From positions 169,984 through 233,983 of the forward strand of contig NZ_ATUX01000008.1 of NCBI RefSeq assembly GCF_000420425.1: DNA of 64,000 bases. Reading direction: 5' to 3'. A model generated the notes under the pieces. It worked only from the letters and a program-made list of their open reading frames with translations. It was not told the origin of the DNA and made no database searches. The stretch comes from Schaalia vaccimaxillae DSM 15804 (GTDB lineage Bacteria; Actinomycetota; Actinomycetes; Actinomycetales; Actinomycetaceae). A program made the position numbers and the translations under genes. Position 1 is the stretch's first letter. Each line of letters opens with the position of its first letter. Positions 8,230-17,188 of this stretch are shown piece after piece.

Positions 8230-11200
8230 TCACGAGGAAGGCTCCGTCCACAGCAGGTGAGCACGCAACTGTCCGGCATCGCGCGACACCACTTGGGCTC
8301 GACCCGGAATGGACTTGACCGGTTTAATACGGCCAATAACGGTGCCCTCGTCTGGGCTACCTGATAGCAGGATGCCCGTCACCCCAAGCTCATTCATGGA
8401 CTGCAACACGGGTTCGTACGCTGCACGCGAGGCACCACCCATGCGTCGGGCAATAATGATGTGCAGGCCAATATCCTGAGCTTGTGCCATCAACGGCTGC
8501 AGCGCGGCCACGGGATTACCAGAGTTGGTCGCTACCAAGTCGTAGTCATCAATGAGGACCCACGCTTCGGCGCCCGTCCACCAGGACCGGTTACGCAACT
8601 GATCTGTGGTGACTTGGTCACCGGGCATGCGGGTCTGTAAGTACCCGGCCAGGTCGCGTAGCTGCTGTTCGGCCTCGCCCTTGGTAGTCATATACCCAGC
8701 CAAATACTCTTCGGGGATCTCGCCGAGGAGGCTACGGCGCAGGTCGACAACGAAAAGCTGAGCTTCCTTCGCGGACTGGGTGCGCATGATTTCTTTGGCA
8801 ACGGAACGCAAGAAAGTGGTCTTGCCGGACTTTGAGTCGCCAAATAGGTACAGGTGCGATTCGCCCCTGGGATTGAAAACAAGCGGCCCCAAACGGGTTT
8901 CTTCCACACCGAGGATGAGTGGTTGAGCGGTACTTGGACCCAGATTTTCAATCGGCAACGACACAAGTTCGTCGATCGTGACTTTGGACGGCAACAGTCG
9001 CAACTTGGGTCCAGGGCCAGCCGGTAGTGCCGAACGAATCTTGTCGAGGGTCGTTTGGACACCTTCAGACAAGGTCAAAGGATCGCGGTCAGCGTCAGCA
9101 CGGGGCAATGCGACGAGGACGTGATGGGAGTCTGCGTCGATACCTCGGCCCGGCCTTTCCTCAGGAATAGAGGCTTGGACTTTACGGTCGATCTGCGAAT
9201 CAGCTGAGTCACCCAGACGTAATTCCAGCTTCGAACCAATGATGTCGCGGACCTGTTGTCGGAAGTCCATCCAGCGGGTTGCAGAAGTAATGAGGTGGAC
9301 ACCGAAAGTCAGCGCGCGGCCAAGCATTTGTTGGAGCCGCAAATCCAATCCATCAAAGTCTGACTTGAGGGTTCCCCAACCATCGACAATCAAGAACACG
9401 TCGCCGTAGCCGTCGTCGAAACGTCCCTGGGCTCGTCCCTGGCGGTACGTGTCAATCGAATCAATACGGTTCTGGCGGAAATACTTTTCACGGTCAGCAA
9501 TAATGCCCTCGAGCTCGGCGAGCATCCGGTCAATTCGCTCCCGATCATCCCTGGTAGCCACACCCGCAACGTGGGCGGCACCCTCGAAAGGAGTGAAGGT
9601 TCCGCCACCGAAGTCCATGACATAGAACTGGACCTCTTGTGCAGTGTGGGTCAGCGACAGCGCCATGACGATGGAACGCAGAGCCGTTGACTTACCCGTC
9701 AAAGGCCCACCGACCACCGCCATGTGCCCGTTGGCACCGGAGAAATCAAACTCGAGGACATCGCGGCGCTGTTCCAAGGGCAGGTCGACGATACCCAGTG
9801 GGATCCGTAGACGCCCTCGTGCCCGCCAAGTCGGGGAAACGTATCCGAGACGTGGATCGACAGCCAGATCAGGCATAAGCGAATCCAATGTGTCGGGCAC
9901 ATCCAAAGGCGGTAGCCACACCTGGTGGGCTGGCGTTCCCTTACCTGCCATCTGTGCGACAGCAATATCCATCTGTGTCATATCCGCCCATTGGGCGTCT
10001 CCCGGCAAAACCACGGAGCCGACCTGCACGTCCTCAACCGGCGCTTCATCTCGCTGAAGCACGGGAGCTGCAGTGAAAGGAAGAACCTTAATCGCTTGCG
10101 TATTCGAACCCGCATTCGCCACCCGATTCGGATTCGACTTCCTGGGAGCCGGAGGGGCAGCAACATAGGACGCACGGAAACGGATCATTTGGTCCGTACC
10201 CGGCTTGAGATAACCCACGCCCGGGAATGACGGCAACTCATACGCATCCGTGACACCTAGGACCTCACGCGATTCTGAAGCCGAGAAGGTCCGCAGACCG
10301 ATGCGGTATGACAGGTGCGAATCCAAGCCTTTAAGACGGCCAGCTTCAAGGCGCTGGGAAGCAAGCAGAAGGTGGATCGACATTGATCGGCCCAAACGTC
10401 CGACAGCCACGAAGAGATCAATGAACTCGGGCTTGGCGGTCAAAAGTTCAGAGAACTCATCAAGGATGATGAAAAGCGCGGGGAGTGGTTGCCCCTGATG
10501 TTTACCGGCGATGCGATCGGCCTCGTAGTCCGACACGTTGGCGTAGTTGCCGGCCTCGCGCAGGAGTTCCTGACGACGCACCATCTCACCACGCAGAGCG
10601 TCTTGCATACGGTCAACCAAAGACAGCTCGGACTCGAGGTTGGAAATCATGGCTGACACGTGAGGCAGTTCCGACATGCCTGCGAAGGTTGCGCCGCCTT
10701 TGAAGTCAACAAGGACGAAGTTGAGTTGCTCGGGTGAGTGAGTCAATGCCATCGCCAAAACGATGGTGCGTAGCACCTCGGACTTACCCGAACCGGTTGC
10801 GCCAATGAGTAGGCCGTGCGGGCCCATACCCTGCTGGGCAGATTCTTTAATATCAATGAGAACTGGGATGCCTTCTGGTGTCACGCCGAAGGGGACGCGC
10901 AGTCTTTCCCGCCCTTCTCGCCTCACCCACTGCTGATCGGGGTTGAAGTCGCGAATATCGCCTGTTCCCAGCAATTCCATGAGGTCCTGCTGGCGCTTGG
11001 GATCGGACCGTCCCACCGGCGATTCGGCCTCGGGACGTTCCTCTTCTGAATAGCGAGTCATTCGGCGCGCAACCGCTTCAGCTTGGGCAATACCCATGAC
11101 GTCGGCGACTGAGACAATGGGATTGCGGTCCATGAGGATCACTTCCATCACACCGGTTTCCTGGGCCGAAGCCGCAGGGTGAATGATCAGGCGAAGAGTC

Positions 11201-12264
11201 GACCGCGATGTCATGGGGCCCCAGCTATCAGTGGGGGTGACAACGGTGACGCCAATGGTTCCCTCGATGGAACCCAATCGGCTATTAGCAGGGGGAACTC
11301 GGCCGTCACAGATCAACAGCAGATGGGGCCACGGCGAAGCTTCGTCACGAACACGGAAGGCCGGACGAGTTGAGATCTCCTCGCCCAATAGGTCTGTGAG
11401 TTCCACCGGATCGGTTGTCACCATTCGCGCCGGACCAAGAGCGTCCGAAATCTCCGGTGAGCGGGCATGAGGCAACCACTTGACCCACTCCCATTGATCG
11501 AGGCGATCGGGAGTCGTCAGTACCGCGATCTTCAAGGCAGTGGGAGCAACGAAGGTGGCCAGGTGCGACATCATCGCCCGGGTTTGGGCGCGAGCCTGCT
11601 CAAGATCGCCACACACCTCGATATGGCTAAATTCCCCCGCCATGACACCAAAAGGCATGTCATCAACCGTTGAATGAGCGGCCAAGAACCGCGACATCGC
11701 TGAATGGCAGACAACATCGGGGTTAGCTAGGGGCGGCAACTCCGGTTCAACCAACTCCATCGCTAAGTCTTGAGTGGATGAGCCCAGACGCACATTGAGT
11801 AGATCTCCAGAACCAACTTCGCGTTCCCACAGGCGCGTGGCTTCGGCAGTGACGAGGACGAGGGCGTTGGGGTCGGGGAGATGCCAGTTAATGTAGGTGC
11901 GTTGGCGTGAGGCGACGGCGCGGACAGTTTGGCGCATCTCCGACAGGTAAGCCAGGTATTCACGGCGCAGGCTATTGACCTTGGAACGGTGTCCCGAAAC
12001 TTGGCGGTAAATATTGAAGGCAACCATGGATAGCATGGCGATAACCATGGCTCCTGCCATGAGCAGCATGCGAGTGTTTTGTCCCTGGGACATCGCCATA
12101 AACACCATGACACCCATCGAACCCATCATGGGGATCACGGTGGCCAGAATCGACCCCATTCCCGCGGGTTCTGCCTGGTCAGGGGGAGCTTGCAGCGGGA
12201 TCTGCCCAGAGGGCAGTTCCGGCGCACTGGTCCGATCGACCTCGTTCGCACCGATTCGTGCCAT
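8230..12264 (-). CDS. eccC: Type VII secretion FtsK/SpoIIIE ATPase EccC
   Basis: The product is about 1344 residues, normal for a one-chain EccC. I chose the ATG at 12264 (MARIGANEVDRT) because GGGGAGGA lies just upstream; a longer frame to 12312 lacks such support. Two membrane segments fall in residues ~35-90. Three FtsK/SpoIIIE ATPase domains follow, with Walker A motifs GATGSGKS (~residue 488), GGPLTGKS (~855) and GDSKSGKT (~1143), each with a matching Walker B (LVDFKGG, VMDFGGG, VVDLRRS). EccC is the motor that binds the C-terminal signal of WXG100 substrates. The gene is divergent from the EccD-like gene at 12407, and the 142 bp between them should hold both promoters. Confidence 0.97.
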   Translation of the reverse strand: MARIGANEVDRTSAPELPSGQIPLQAPPDQAEPAGMGSILATVIPMMGSMGVMVFMAMSQGQNTRMLLMAGAMVIAMLSMVAFNIYRQVSGHRSKVNSLRREYLAYLSEMRQTVRAVASRQRTYINWHLPDPNALVLVTAEATRLWEREVGSGDLLNVRLGSSTQDLAMELVEPELPPLANPDVVCHSAMSRFLAAHSTVDDMPFGVMAGEFSHIEVCGDLEQARAQTRAMMSHLATFVAPTALKIAVLTTPDRLDQWEWVKWLPHARSPEISDALGPARMVTTDPVELTDLLGEEISTRPAFRVRDEASPWPHLLLICDGRVPPANSRLGSIEGTIGVTVVTPTDSWGPMTSRSTLRLIIHPAASAQETGVMEVILMDRNPIVSVADVMGIAQAEAVARRMTRYSEEERPEAESPVGRSDPKRQQDLMELLGTGDIRDFNPDQQWVRREGRERLRVPFGVTPEGIPVLIDIKESAQQGMGPHGLLIGATGSGKSEVLRTIVLAMALTHSPEQLNFVLVDFKGGATFAGMSELPHVSAMISNLESELSLVDRMQDALRGEMVRRQELLREAGNYANVSDYEADRIAGKHQGQPLPALFIILDEFSELLTAKPEFIDLFVAVGRLGRSMSIHLLLASQRLEAGRLKGLDSHLSYRIGLRTFSASESREVLGVTDAYELPSFPGVGYLKPGTDQMIRFRASYVAAPPAPRKSNPNRVANAGSNTQAIKVLPFTAAPVLQRDEAPVEDVQVGSVVLPGDAQWADMTQMDIAVAQMAGKGTPAHQVWLPPLDVPDTLDSLMPDLAVDPRLGYVSPTWRARGRLRIPLGIVDLPLEQRRDVLEFDFSGANGHMAVVGGPLTGKSTALRSIVMALSLTHTAQEVQFYVMDFGGGTFTPFEGAAHVAGVATRDDRERIDRMLAELEGIIADREKYFRQNRIDSIDTYRQGRAQGRFDDGYGDVFLIVDGWGTLKSDFDGLDLRLQQMLGRALTFGVHLITSATRWMDFRQQVRDIIGSKLELRLGDSADSQIDRKVQASIPEERPGRGIDADSHHVLVALPRADADRDPLTLSEGVQTTLDKIRSALPAGPGPKLRLLPSKVTIDELVSLPIENLGPSTAQPLILGVEETRLGPLVFNPRGESHLYLFGDSKSGKTTFLRSVAKEIMRTQSAKEAQLFVVDLRRSLLGEIPEEYLAGYMTTKGEAEQQLRDLAGYLQTRMPGDQVTTDQLRNRSWWTGAEAWVLIDDYDLVATNSGNPVAALQPLMAQAQDIGLHIIIARRMGGASRAAYEPVLQSMNELGVTGILLSGSPDEGTVIGRIKPVKSIPGRAQVVSRDAGQLRAHLLWTEPSS

Positions 12265-12406
12265 TCGTCCTCCCCTACTGGTGGATGCAAACGCCCCGCG
12301 AGGGCACTTCATACTATCGTCGTATAGCGGATACGCTCAGAAACATCCGCACGATAATTGGACACTGTTTCAAGTCATCTTCAGTATTGACAGGAGGGCA
12401 CACACC

Positions 12407-13747
12407 GTGACACAGCTGCTCGCCTGCACGACCATCATCGATGGCTCCGGTCCACACGACTACACCGTTCCAGAAGGAACAACAGTTGCCGGCCTCATGG
12501 CCATGATCGAAGTCGACCTCAGTCAAGGGGCAATCAATCTAACGACACCCAACGGACGCGCAGTAGCCGCCGGAGCTGTCATCGGGCGAGACCTACCCTC
12601 GGGAAGCATCATCGCCTTGTCAGGACGCAAGGAATCGCGTCGAATTGCTTCTCAAGCTGCACACCGTAACGCTTTCCCATGGATGCGACGGGTTCTGTCT
12701 GGAATCGTCCTTCTGACAGCTTTAATCATTGCCGAGGGCGCCGTACTTGTCGCCCCTTTCTTCACTTCGTGGGCTCCTCCAGGACCGCTGCGATGGGCCA
12801 CTGGTTTAGTCTGTGCGCTCGTATGCGTCTGGGCTATCACCATTAAGAGAGTGCGCCAAATGCCGTGGCTGGTGATCTCCTTATCACTGCTTTTTGGCCT
12901 AACCGCTCTGGCCATTATCCCTCCAACTTCCGAATTCGCCACTGTTGCGGCGCCCCTAGCCACTTTCTGGTGGGCACTCATCGGCTCCATTGTTGCGTGG
13001 AACATCTACGGCTTTGTGGTGGCCTCAACGCTCTCTTGGATCTGGGCGGTCATTGTTGCCGTATCAACGATCCGCGCTCTCCTGGAAATTGAATTCGCAG
13101 ACCTATCACCTATATTCCTAGCAGTGTGCGTCCTGAGCATCTCTCTTGCTCCAACGCTGGCCCTTCGTATTCCCGAAACGCAGTTGCTCGATATGCCTCT
13201 GGTGGCGACAACCGCTGGATCATTGCGAGGTCCGACTCCGCATCCGCCCTCGAAAATTACGATGCCACGAGTCTTAAGGACAATGGACGAAGCCACCAGC
13301 CGCACCCAGACGATTTTGATCGCATTGACAGTAGTCATCCTGACCTGCATACCATCGGTCTGCCAGATGATGGATTCGCAGACGTGGAAAGGTCGGGCTG
13401 CTTTGGCGGTGCTTGTCCTGTCCTGCGTGGCACTCTTGATCTGCGGGAGAGGCCAACGTGACGTGAGTTCACGTATTCTTCCTCGTATCGCAGCGGTGGC
13501 CATAGGAATTGGCGCACTGACTTCCCCGCCTGTGATCACAACAATCGGCGTGCCACTGACAGTTGCCATTCTCTTAAGCACAGGCTTGATCAGCCTGTCA
13601 GCCGTCGTCATCACCAGCCGGAAAGGGCCCGCCGCTTTAACAGGACGCATCCTCGATATTCTTGAGGCTTTCAGCCTCATATTCATCCTCCCCATCGCCG
13701 TATACGCAACGGGGGCCTTTGATTTCATTCGACAGGTGGCATCATGA
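12407..13747 (+). CDS. EccD-like T7SS membrane protein (copy 1)
   Basis: The GTG start follows AGGAGGG about 8 bases upstream; a longer frame from 12014 runs antisense through eccC and is not credible. The product has 446 residues. The first ~85 residues fit a YukD/ubiquitin-like domain (MTQLLACTTIIDGSG...PEGTTVAGLMAMIEV). About ten hydrophobic segments follow, the architecture of EccD. It is divergent in sequence from the second EccD at 15878. Mycobacterial EccD works as a dimer with its ubiquitin-like domains in the cytosol, so two different chains could form a heterodimer here. Its stop overlaps the next gene by ATGA. Confidence 0.75.
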   Translation: MTQLLACTTIIDGSGPHDYTVPEGTTVAGLMAMIEVDLSQGAINLTTPNGRAVAAGAVIGRDLPSGSIIALSGRKESRRIASQAAHRNAFPWMRRVLSGIVLLTALIIAEGAVLVAPFFTSWAPPGPLRWATGLVCALVCVWAITIKRVRQMPWLVISLSLLFGLTALAIIPPTSEFATVAAPLATFWWALIGSIVAWNIYGFVVASTLSWIWAVIVAVSTIRALLEIEFADLSPIFLAVCVLSISLAPTLALRIPETQLLDMPLVATTAGSLRGPTPHPPSKITMPRVLRTMDEATSRTQTILIALTVVILTCIPSVCQMMDSQTWKGRAALAVLVLSCVALLICGRGQRDVSSRILPRIAAVAIGIGALTSPPVITTIGVPLTVAILLSTGLISLSAVVITSRKGPAALTGRILDILEAFSLIFILPIAVYATGAFDFIRQVAS

Positions 13748-14976
13748 CCGGACCCCTCGCACAGCCAACCCTGGCAGACCAATCCGCACCGCAATCCTCA
13801 GACCCTCAGGCTTTTGGTCCGGCAAGCCCAAGTAAACGTTTGGGTGCTCCTGCAATCGACTTGGTGATAGTAGCTGCGGCCTGCGGCCTCATATGGATAC
13901 TGCGTCCCTCTGTTGTCCTCGTGGCGCTAACAGCGTTGCAGCTGCTCATCGTTGCCGCGGTAGCAATTTCGATCACTGGGCGCAGCTTGGGAGCAGCCGC
14001 CCTCAAGACAGCCATCTTGCTTGACAATTCGACTCAGACTCCAGGACTAGCAAAAGCTTCGATCCACACCATCCTCAGCGGCATCATGGCAGTCACACTT
14101 ATCGGTCTAGTTGCCTCAACATTGACGGGTAAAAACGGGCGCGGGTGGATTGAACGTGCCACTGGCACCCAGATTGTGGATCTGACTCAACCGGTCTATC
14201 ACTCCGGTTCTGGATATGAACGCGCAGGAACCGGATACGCCAGTATTTCGACACCAAATAGTAATGCGACCCCTCTGGCTCCTAGCGGTTTCGCCGCGGT
14301 TGACTCAGCCAAGATTGGCTCACCACTTAGTACACCTAGCTCAACGACTCCGCCAGCTATTCACGGATCCCCAACTCAACCTCTGACTACTGGAGCTACC
14401 TACCAGCCGGTAGCACCGCAGTACGCCGCGCAAAAACGTCAGCCTCCAGCCACGCCCACTCTTCCTGAACCGGCTCCAGCGCCGCAGGCCCACCCCGCTG
14501 TCGCCACAGTAACTCCGCCTACCCCGGCTGCTCCGGCTCAAGCTCATCCAGCCCCGTCTCCACCTACCGCAGCTGCTCCGACTCTTCCAGAACCTGCTCC
14601 ACCCACACCAGCTCACACCTCTGCTCCCAAAGCAGCATCTCGCAACGTATGGGCGGTCATGGACTCAGGGGAGCAAGAACGTGTCGACTCATTGCTCGTT
14701 CTCGGCAGAGCCCCTAAATCCAATGATCCCAACTCCCGGCTAGTTACCATCGCAGACTCCACTCGCTCACTGTCGCGCACCCACTTGCGACTGGGCCCCA
14801 CCCGTTCAGGTGTTTGGGTCGAGGATGCTTTTTCTGCGAACGGCACCAGCGCGCGCACCCCGGATGGGACGGTTGTTGAACTCCCCCGAGGCCAGAGACG
14901 CTCCATCCCCATTGGAACCGTTCTAATAATGGGAGAACGAACTTTGACAATTACCGCGAACACCGATCAACACTGA
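13744..14976 (+). CDS. RDD-domain membrane protein with C-terminal FHA domain
   Basis: The product has 410 residues. The N-terminal ~130 residues form an RDD-type membrane domain (KRLGAPAIDLVIVAAACGL plus further hydrophobic segments). A long Pro/Ala/Thr-rich linker follows (~200-300). The last ~95 residues are an FHA domain with LGRAP, SLSRTHLR and SANGTSA. This places a phosphothreonine reader at the membrane beside the EccD-like channel protein, to which it is coupled by a 4-base overlap. It is a plausible recruiter of phosphorylated partners of the kinase encoded at 19849-21459. A strong hairpin follows the gene. Confidence 0.87.
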   Translation: MTGPLAQPTLADQSAPQSSDPQAFGPASPSKRLGAPAIDLVIVAAACGLIWILRPSVVLVALTALQLLIVAAVAISITGRSLGAAALKTAILLDNSTQTPGLAKASIHTILSGIMAVTLIGLVASTLTGKNGRGWIERATGTQIVDLTQPVYHSGSGYERAGTGYASISTPNSNATPLAPSGFAAVDSAKIGSPLSTPSSTTPPAIHGSPTQPLTTGATYQPVAPQYAAQKRQPPATPTLPEPAPAPQAHPAVATVTPPTPAAPAQAHPAPSPPTAAAPTLPEPAPPTPAHTSAPKAASRNVWAVMDSGEQERVDSLLVLGRAPKSNDPNSRLVTIADSTRSLSRTHLRLGPTRSGVWVEDAFSANGTSARTPDGTVVELPRGQRRSIPIGTVLIMGERTLTITANTDQH

Positions 14977-15002
14977 AAGAGATCACCAGCACTAACACAA
15001 GC

Positions 15003-15037
15003 GCGGGCCCCTCATCCTTTACGAATGAGGGGCCCGC
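15003..15037. terminator. Bidirectional hairpin terminator
   Basis: GCGGGCCCCTCAT pairs perfectly with ATGAGGGGCCCGC (13-bp stem, 9-base loop). It lies between the converging RDD-FHA and WXG100 genes and has no long T run on either side. Confidence 0.8.
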
Positions 15038-15070
15038 CTGCAAATATTTCAGAGCCTGGGCTCTACCAGA

Positions 15071-15355
15071 TCACTGGAAGCGAGCTGCGTTAGAGGTGTC
15101 AGTCGAGTTGTAGGACTGGTTAGCCGACTCAACCAGGGTCGAAATCTGAGCGAGCACATTACGCATGCCGGTCATGCCCTCGGTCCACTGCTGCTTCGCA
15201 ACGAGGTATGCCTGCTGGGCGTCGCCTTCCCAGTTGGAACGCAGCTGCTGGAGTTCAGCATCCATGTTGTCCAGAGCAGACTGGATGGCGGTGGCGCCGG
15301 CGTTGAGATCGGAGGAGGCTGTGCTGAGCGCTCCGTAGTTCACCTTGAGATCCAT
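15071..15355 (-). CDS. WXG100-family secreted protein (EsxA/EsxB-like)
   Basis: The 94-residue product is almost entirely helical. Helix 1 (MDLKVNYGALSTASSDLNAG...) leads to the WEG turn in RSNWEGDA, then helix 2. The C-terminus carries YNSTD, a YxxxD signal, before the tail SNAARFQ. The size and motifs are typical of WXG100 proteins secreted as heterodimers by EccC. It is the downstream partner of the WXG100 gene at 15380-15691, 24 bp away. Confidence 0.95.
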   Translation of the reverse strand: MDLKVNYGALSTASSDLNAGATAIQSALDNMDAELQQLRSNWEGDAQQAYLVAKQQWTEGMTGMRNVLAQISTLVESANQSYNSTDTSNAARFQ

Positions 15356-15379
15356 GGTTCTTCCTATTCTGCTGCGCGT

Positions 15380-15691
15380 TCAGCCCAGACGGCTGGCGAG
15401 GTTGGCGAAAGTGCTTTCCTGCTCTTGGTCAGCAACGTCGTAGTCGCGCTGCGCGGAGCGCAGGTTGTCTTCGAACTGAACAAGAGCATTGGTGACTTTG
15501 CTGGCTTCTTCGTTCCACCGGAGCATCAGTGAGTGGAATGCGGTAGCTGCGGGGCCAGTCCAGTTGCCGCCGATTGCGGCCATCTGGCTCTCAACATTGC
15601 TAATACGCGCCTTGAGATCGTCGCGGGTTGCTGAAACGGTATCAGCTCCCTTGAGGATTGCACCCTCGGCTGCAGAAATCTGACCTGCCAT
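15380..15691 (-). CDS. WXG100-family secreted protein (EsxB-like partner)
   Basis: I chose the ATG at 15691 (MAGQISAAEG) because GGAGGA lies just upstream; the longer frame to 15751 reads through that site. The product has 103 residues and forms a helix-WTG-helix hairpin (GGNWTGPAATAFHSLMLRW). YDVAD near the C-terminus fits YxxxD. It is the first gene of the two-gene esx unit and is expected to pair with the 94-residue protein. The unit is divergent from the eccD-eccB-mycP operon across about 186 bp. Confidence 0.95.
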   Translation of the reverse strand: MAGQISAAEGAILKGADTVSATRDDLKARISNVESQMAAIGGNWTGPAATAFHSLMLRWNEEASKVTNALVQFEDNLRSAQRDYDVADQEQESTFANLASRLG

Positions 15692-15877
15692 TTTGTCCTC
15701 CATAATGGGGTTTGCCACGAAGGCTCTTGACCTCCATTGCACTTGACACACCCCACTTTAAGCGAGGGAACCATCTACGTCTATGCCCGTCCATTAAACA
15801 TGGTCAGATTTGATACAGGAGAACCACTAATCTAGGAGCAGTGCGGTCTGCACTGTGCACAGGATTCGGAGGACCTG

Positions 15878-17188
15878 ATGTCTACGACGACGAGGCCAAG
15901 CGCCGCTCTCATGCCGATATCGGTAACGTACGGCGGCGAAACCGTTGACATGTCGCTGCCACAATCTGTTTCACTGGCCGAGGCTGTCCCCGGCATGGTC
16001 GATGCTCTTGGCCGCATGGATCCGCGCACTGTATCCGCAGGCTTTGCGGTTGTTACCTCCGACGGCCGAAAGCTCGACCAGTCAAAAACCCTTCCCGACC
16101 AGAATGTCAAGGCCGGCGCAGTCCTCACTCTAGAACCAATCGGGCAGTCCGCGCGCGACCTGCGCTACGACGACCTCGTTGAAGCCGTCGGATCCAGCGT
16201 AGAGAAGACATCGGACGAGTGGACTCCCGCTCATTCGCTTCAGTTATCGTCACATGCAGCTGCCGCACTCGTTTTAGTTGCCGCAGTTCTGATGGGAATG
16301 GGACCTGAGCATGGTTACATCACCGTGGCCATTGGAGTAGTCGGTGCCGCACTTGTCACGGCAGTATCAGCGGTGGTCGCCAAGATTCCTTCCTACGCGG
16401 GAGCCATTTCGCTACTGGCCACAGCCCCCGTATTGATGATGGCCGCAGGTTTTAGTCTCGTTGGAGGAGGGTGGAAACCTCTGACGTGGCTGGCGGGAGG
16501 AATCGGGGCCCTCATCGCCACCGCAGGATTCTTTGTCCTACCGGCCAGACTCAGAGCAACCATGGGAGCTCCCCTTGTCCTCGGACTCACAATGGTCATC
16601 ATGGGAGTGATGGGTGCTTACACGGGCCTGCCCGTCGAAGGAGTCGCTGCTACGGCTTTGGCTCTACTACTCATTGTCTCGCTATCAGTACCCTGGTTTG
16701 CTTTAGCGCAGCTACCAGTTCACGTCACTGGCCCCTCGTCAATGTCTCCAGTAGATATTGAGCATGTCGAAGGCAAGATCTCAAACTCTCACATCTTCGT
16801 GATCTCACTAAAAACTGGCATATCTCTTGCCATGTGTTTCCTTGCTCCCATGCTCATCGGCTCCACTGAAGCAATCTGCCTCCTCGCGTGCGCGGGCGCT
16901 GCCCTCATGTTGACGACGCGTTCTCTGAGGTCCCGGCTCGAAGTATTAGTTGGTGTCATCACCGGCATGCTCTTATTTATCTGGGCCACCAGCGGAGCTG
17001 CCCTGAGTCTGCCTCACTTGGTTCCTGGCATTGTCGTTGCAGCACTGGCAGTGGCTGCGAGCCTGCTGGCAGTCAACGTAGTGAATTCGCGCATACGTCC
17101 CTGGCTCACGCGAGCCGCCAATGCCGCAAGCATCCTCGTTCTGCTCGCCATCTTGCCTCTGACAACTCTTGTGTGGGGGATCCTCTGA
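15878..17188 (+). CDS. eccD: T7SS membrane protein EccD (copy 2)
   Basis: The product has 436 residues, with GGAGGA just before the ATG. Residues ~1-90 form a YukD/ubiquitin-like domain (MPISVTYGGETVDMSLPQSV). About eleven transmembrane segments follow, the canonical EccD layout. EccD is the multi-pass core subunit that lines the type VII inner-membrane complex. Its stop overlaps the eccB start by one base (TGATG), and eccB in turn overlaps mycP, making a tight operon. Confidence 0.93.
   Translation: MSTTTRPSAALMPISVTYGGETVDMSLPQSVSLAEAVPGMVDALGRMDPRTVSAGFAVVTSDGRKLDQSKTLPDQNVKAGAVLTLEPIGQSARDLRYDDLVEAVGSSVEKTSDEWTPAHSLQLSSHAAAALVLVAAVLMGMGPEHGYITVAIGVVGAALVTAVSAVVAKIPSYAGAISLLATAPVLMMAAGFSLVGGGWKPLTWLAGGIGALIATAGFFVLPARLRATMGAPLVLGLTMVIMGVMGAYTGLPVEGVAATALALLLIVSLSVPWFALAQLPVHVTGPSSMSPVDIEHVEGKISNSHIFVISLKTGISLAMCFLAPMLIGSTEAICLLACAGAALMLTTRSLRSRLEVLVGVITGMLLFIWATSGAALSLPHLVPGIVVAALAVAASLLAVNVVNSRIRPWLTRAANAASILVLLAILPLTTLVWGIL

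Noticed and set aside
12014..12406. N-terminal extension of the first EccD-like protein
   Set aside because: It runs through the 5' part of eccC on the other strand and reads as Met-rich shadow sequence. The GTG at 12407 has a strong ribosome site.
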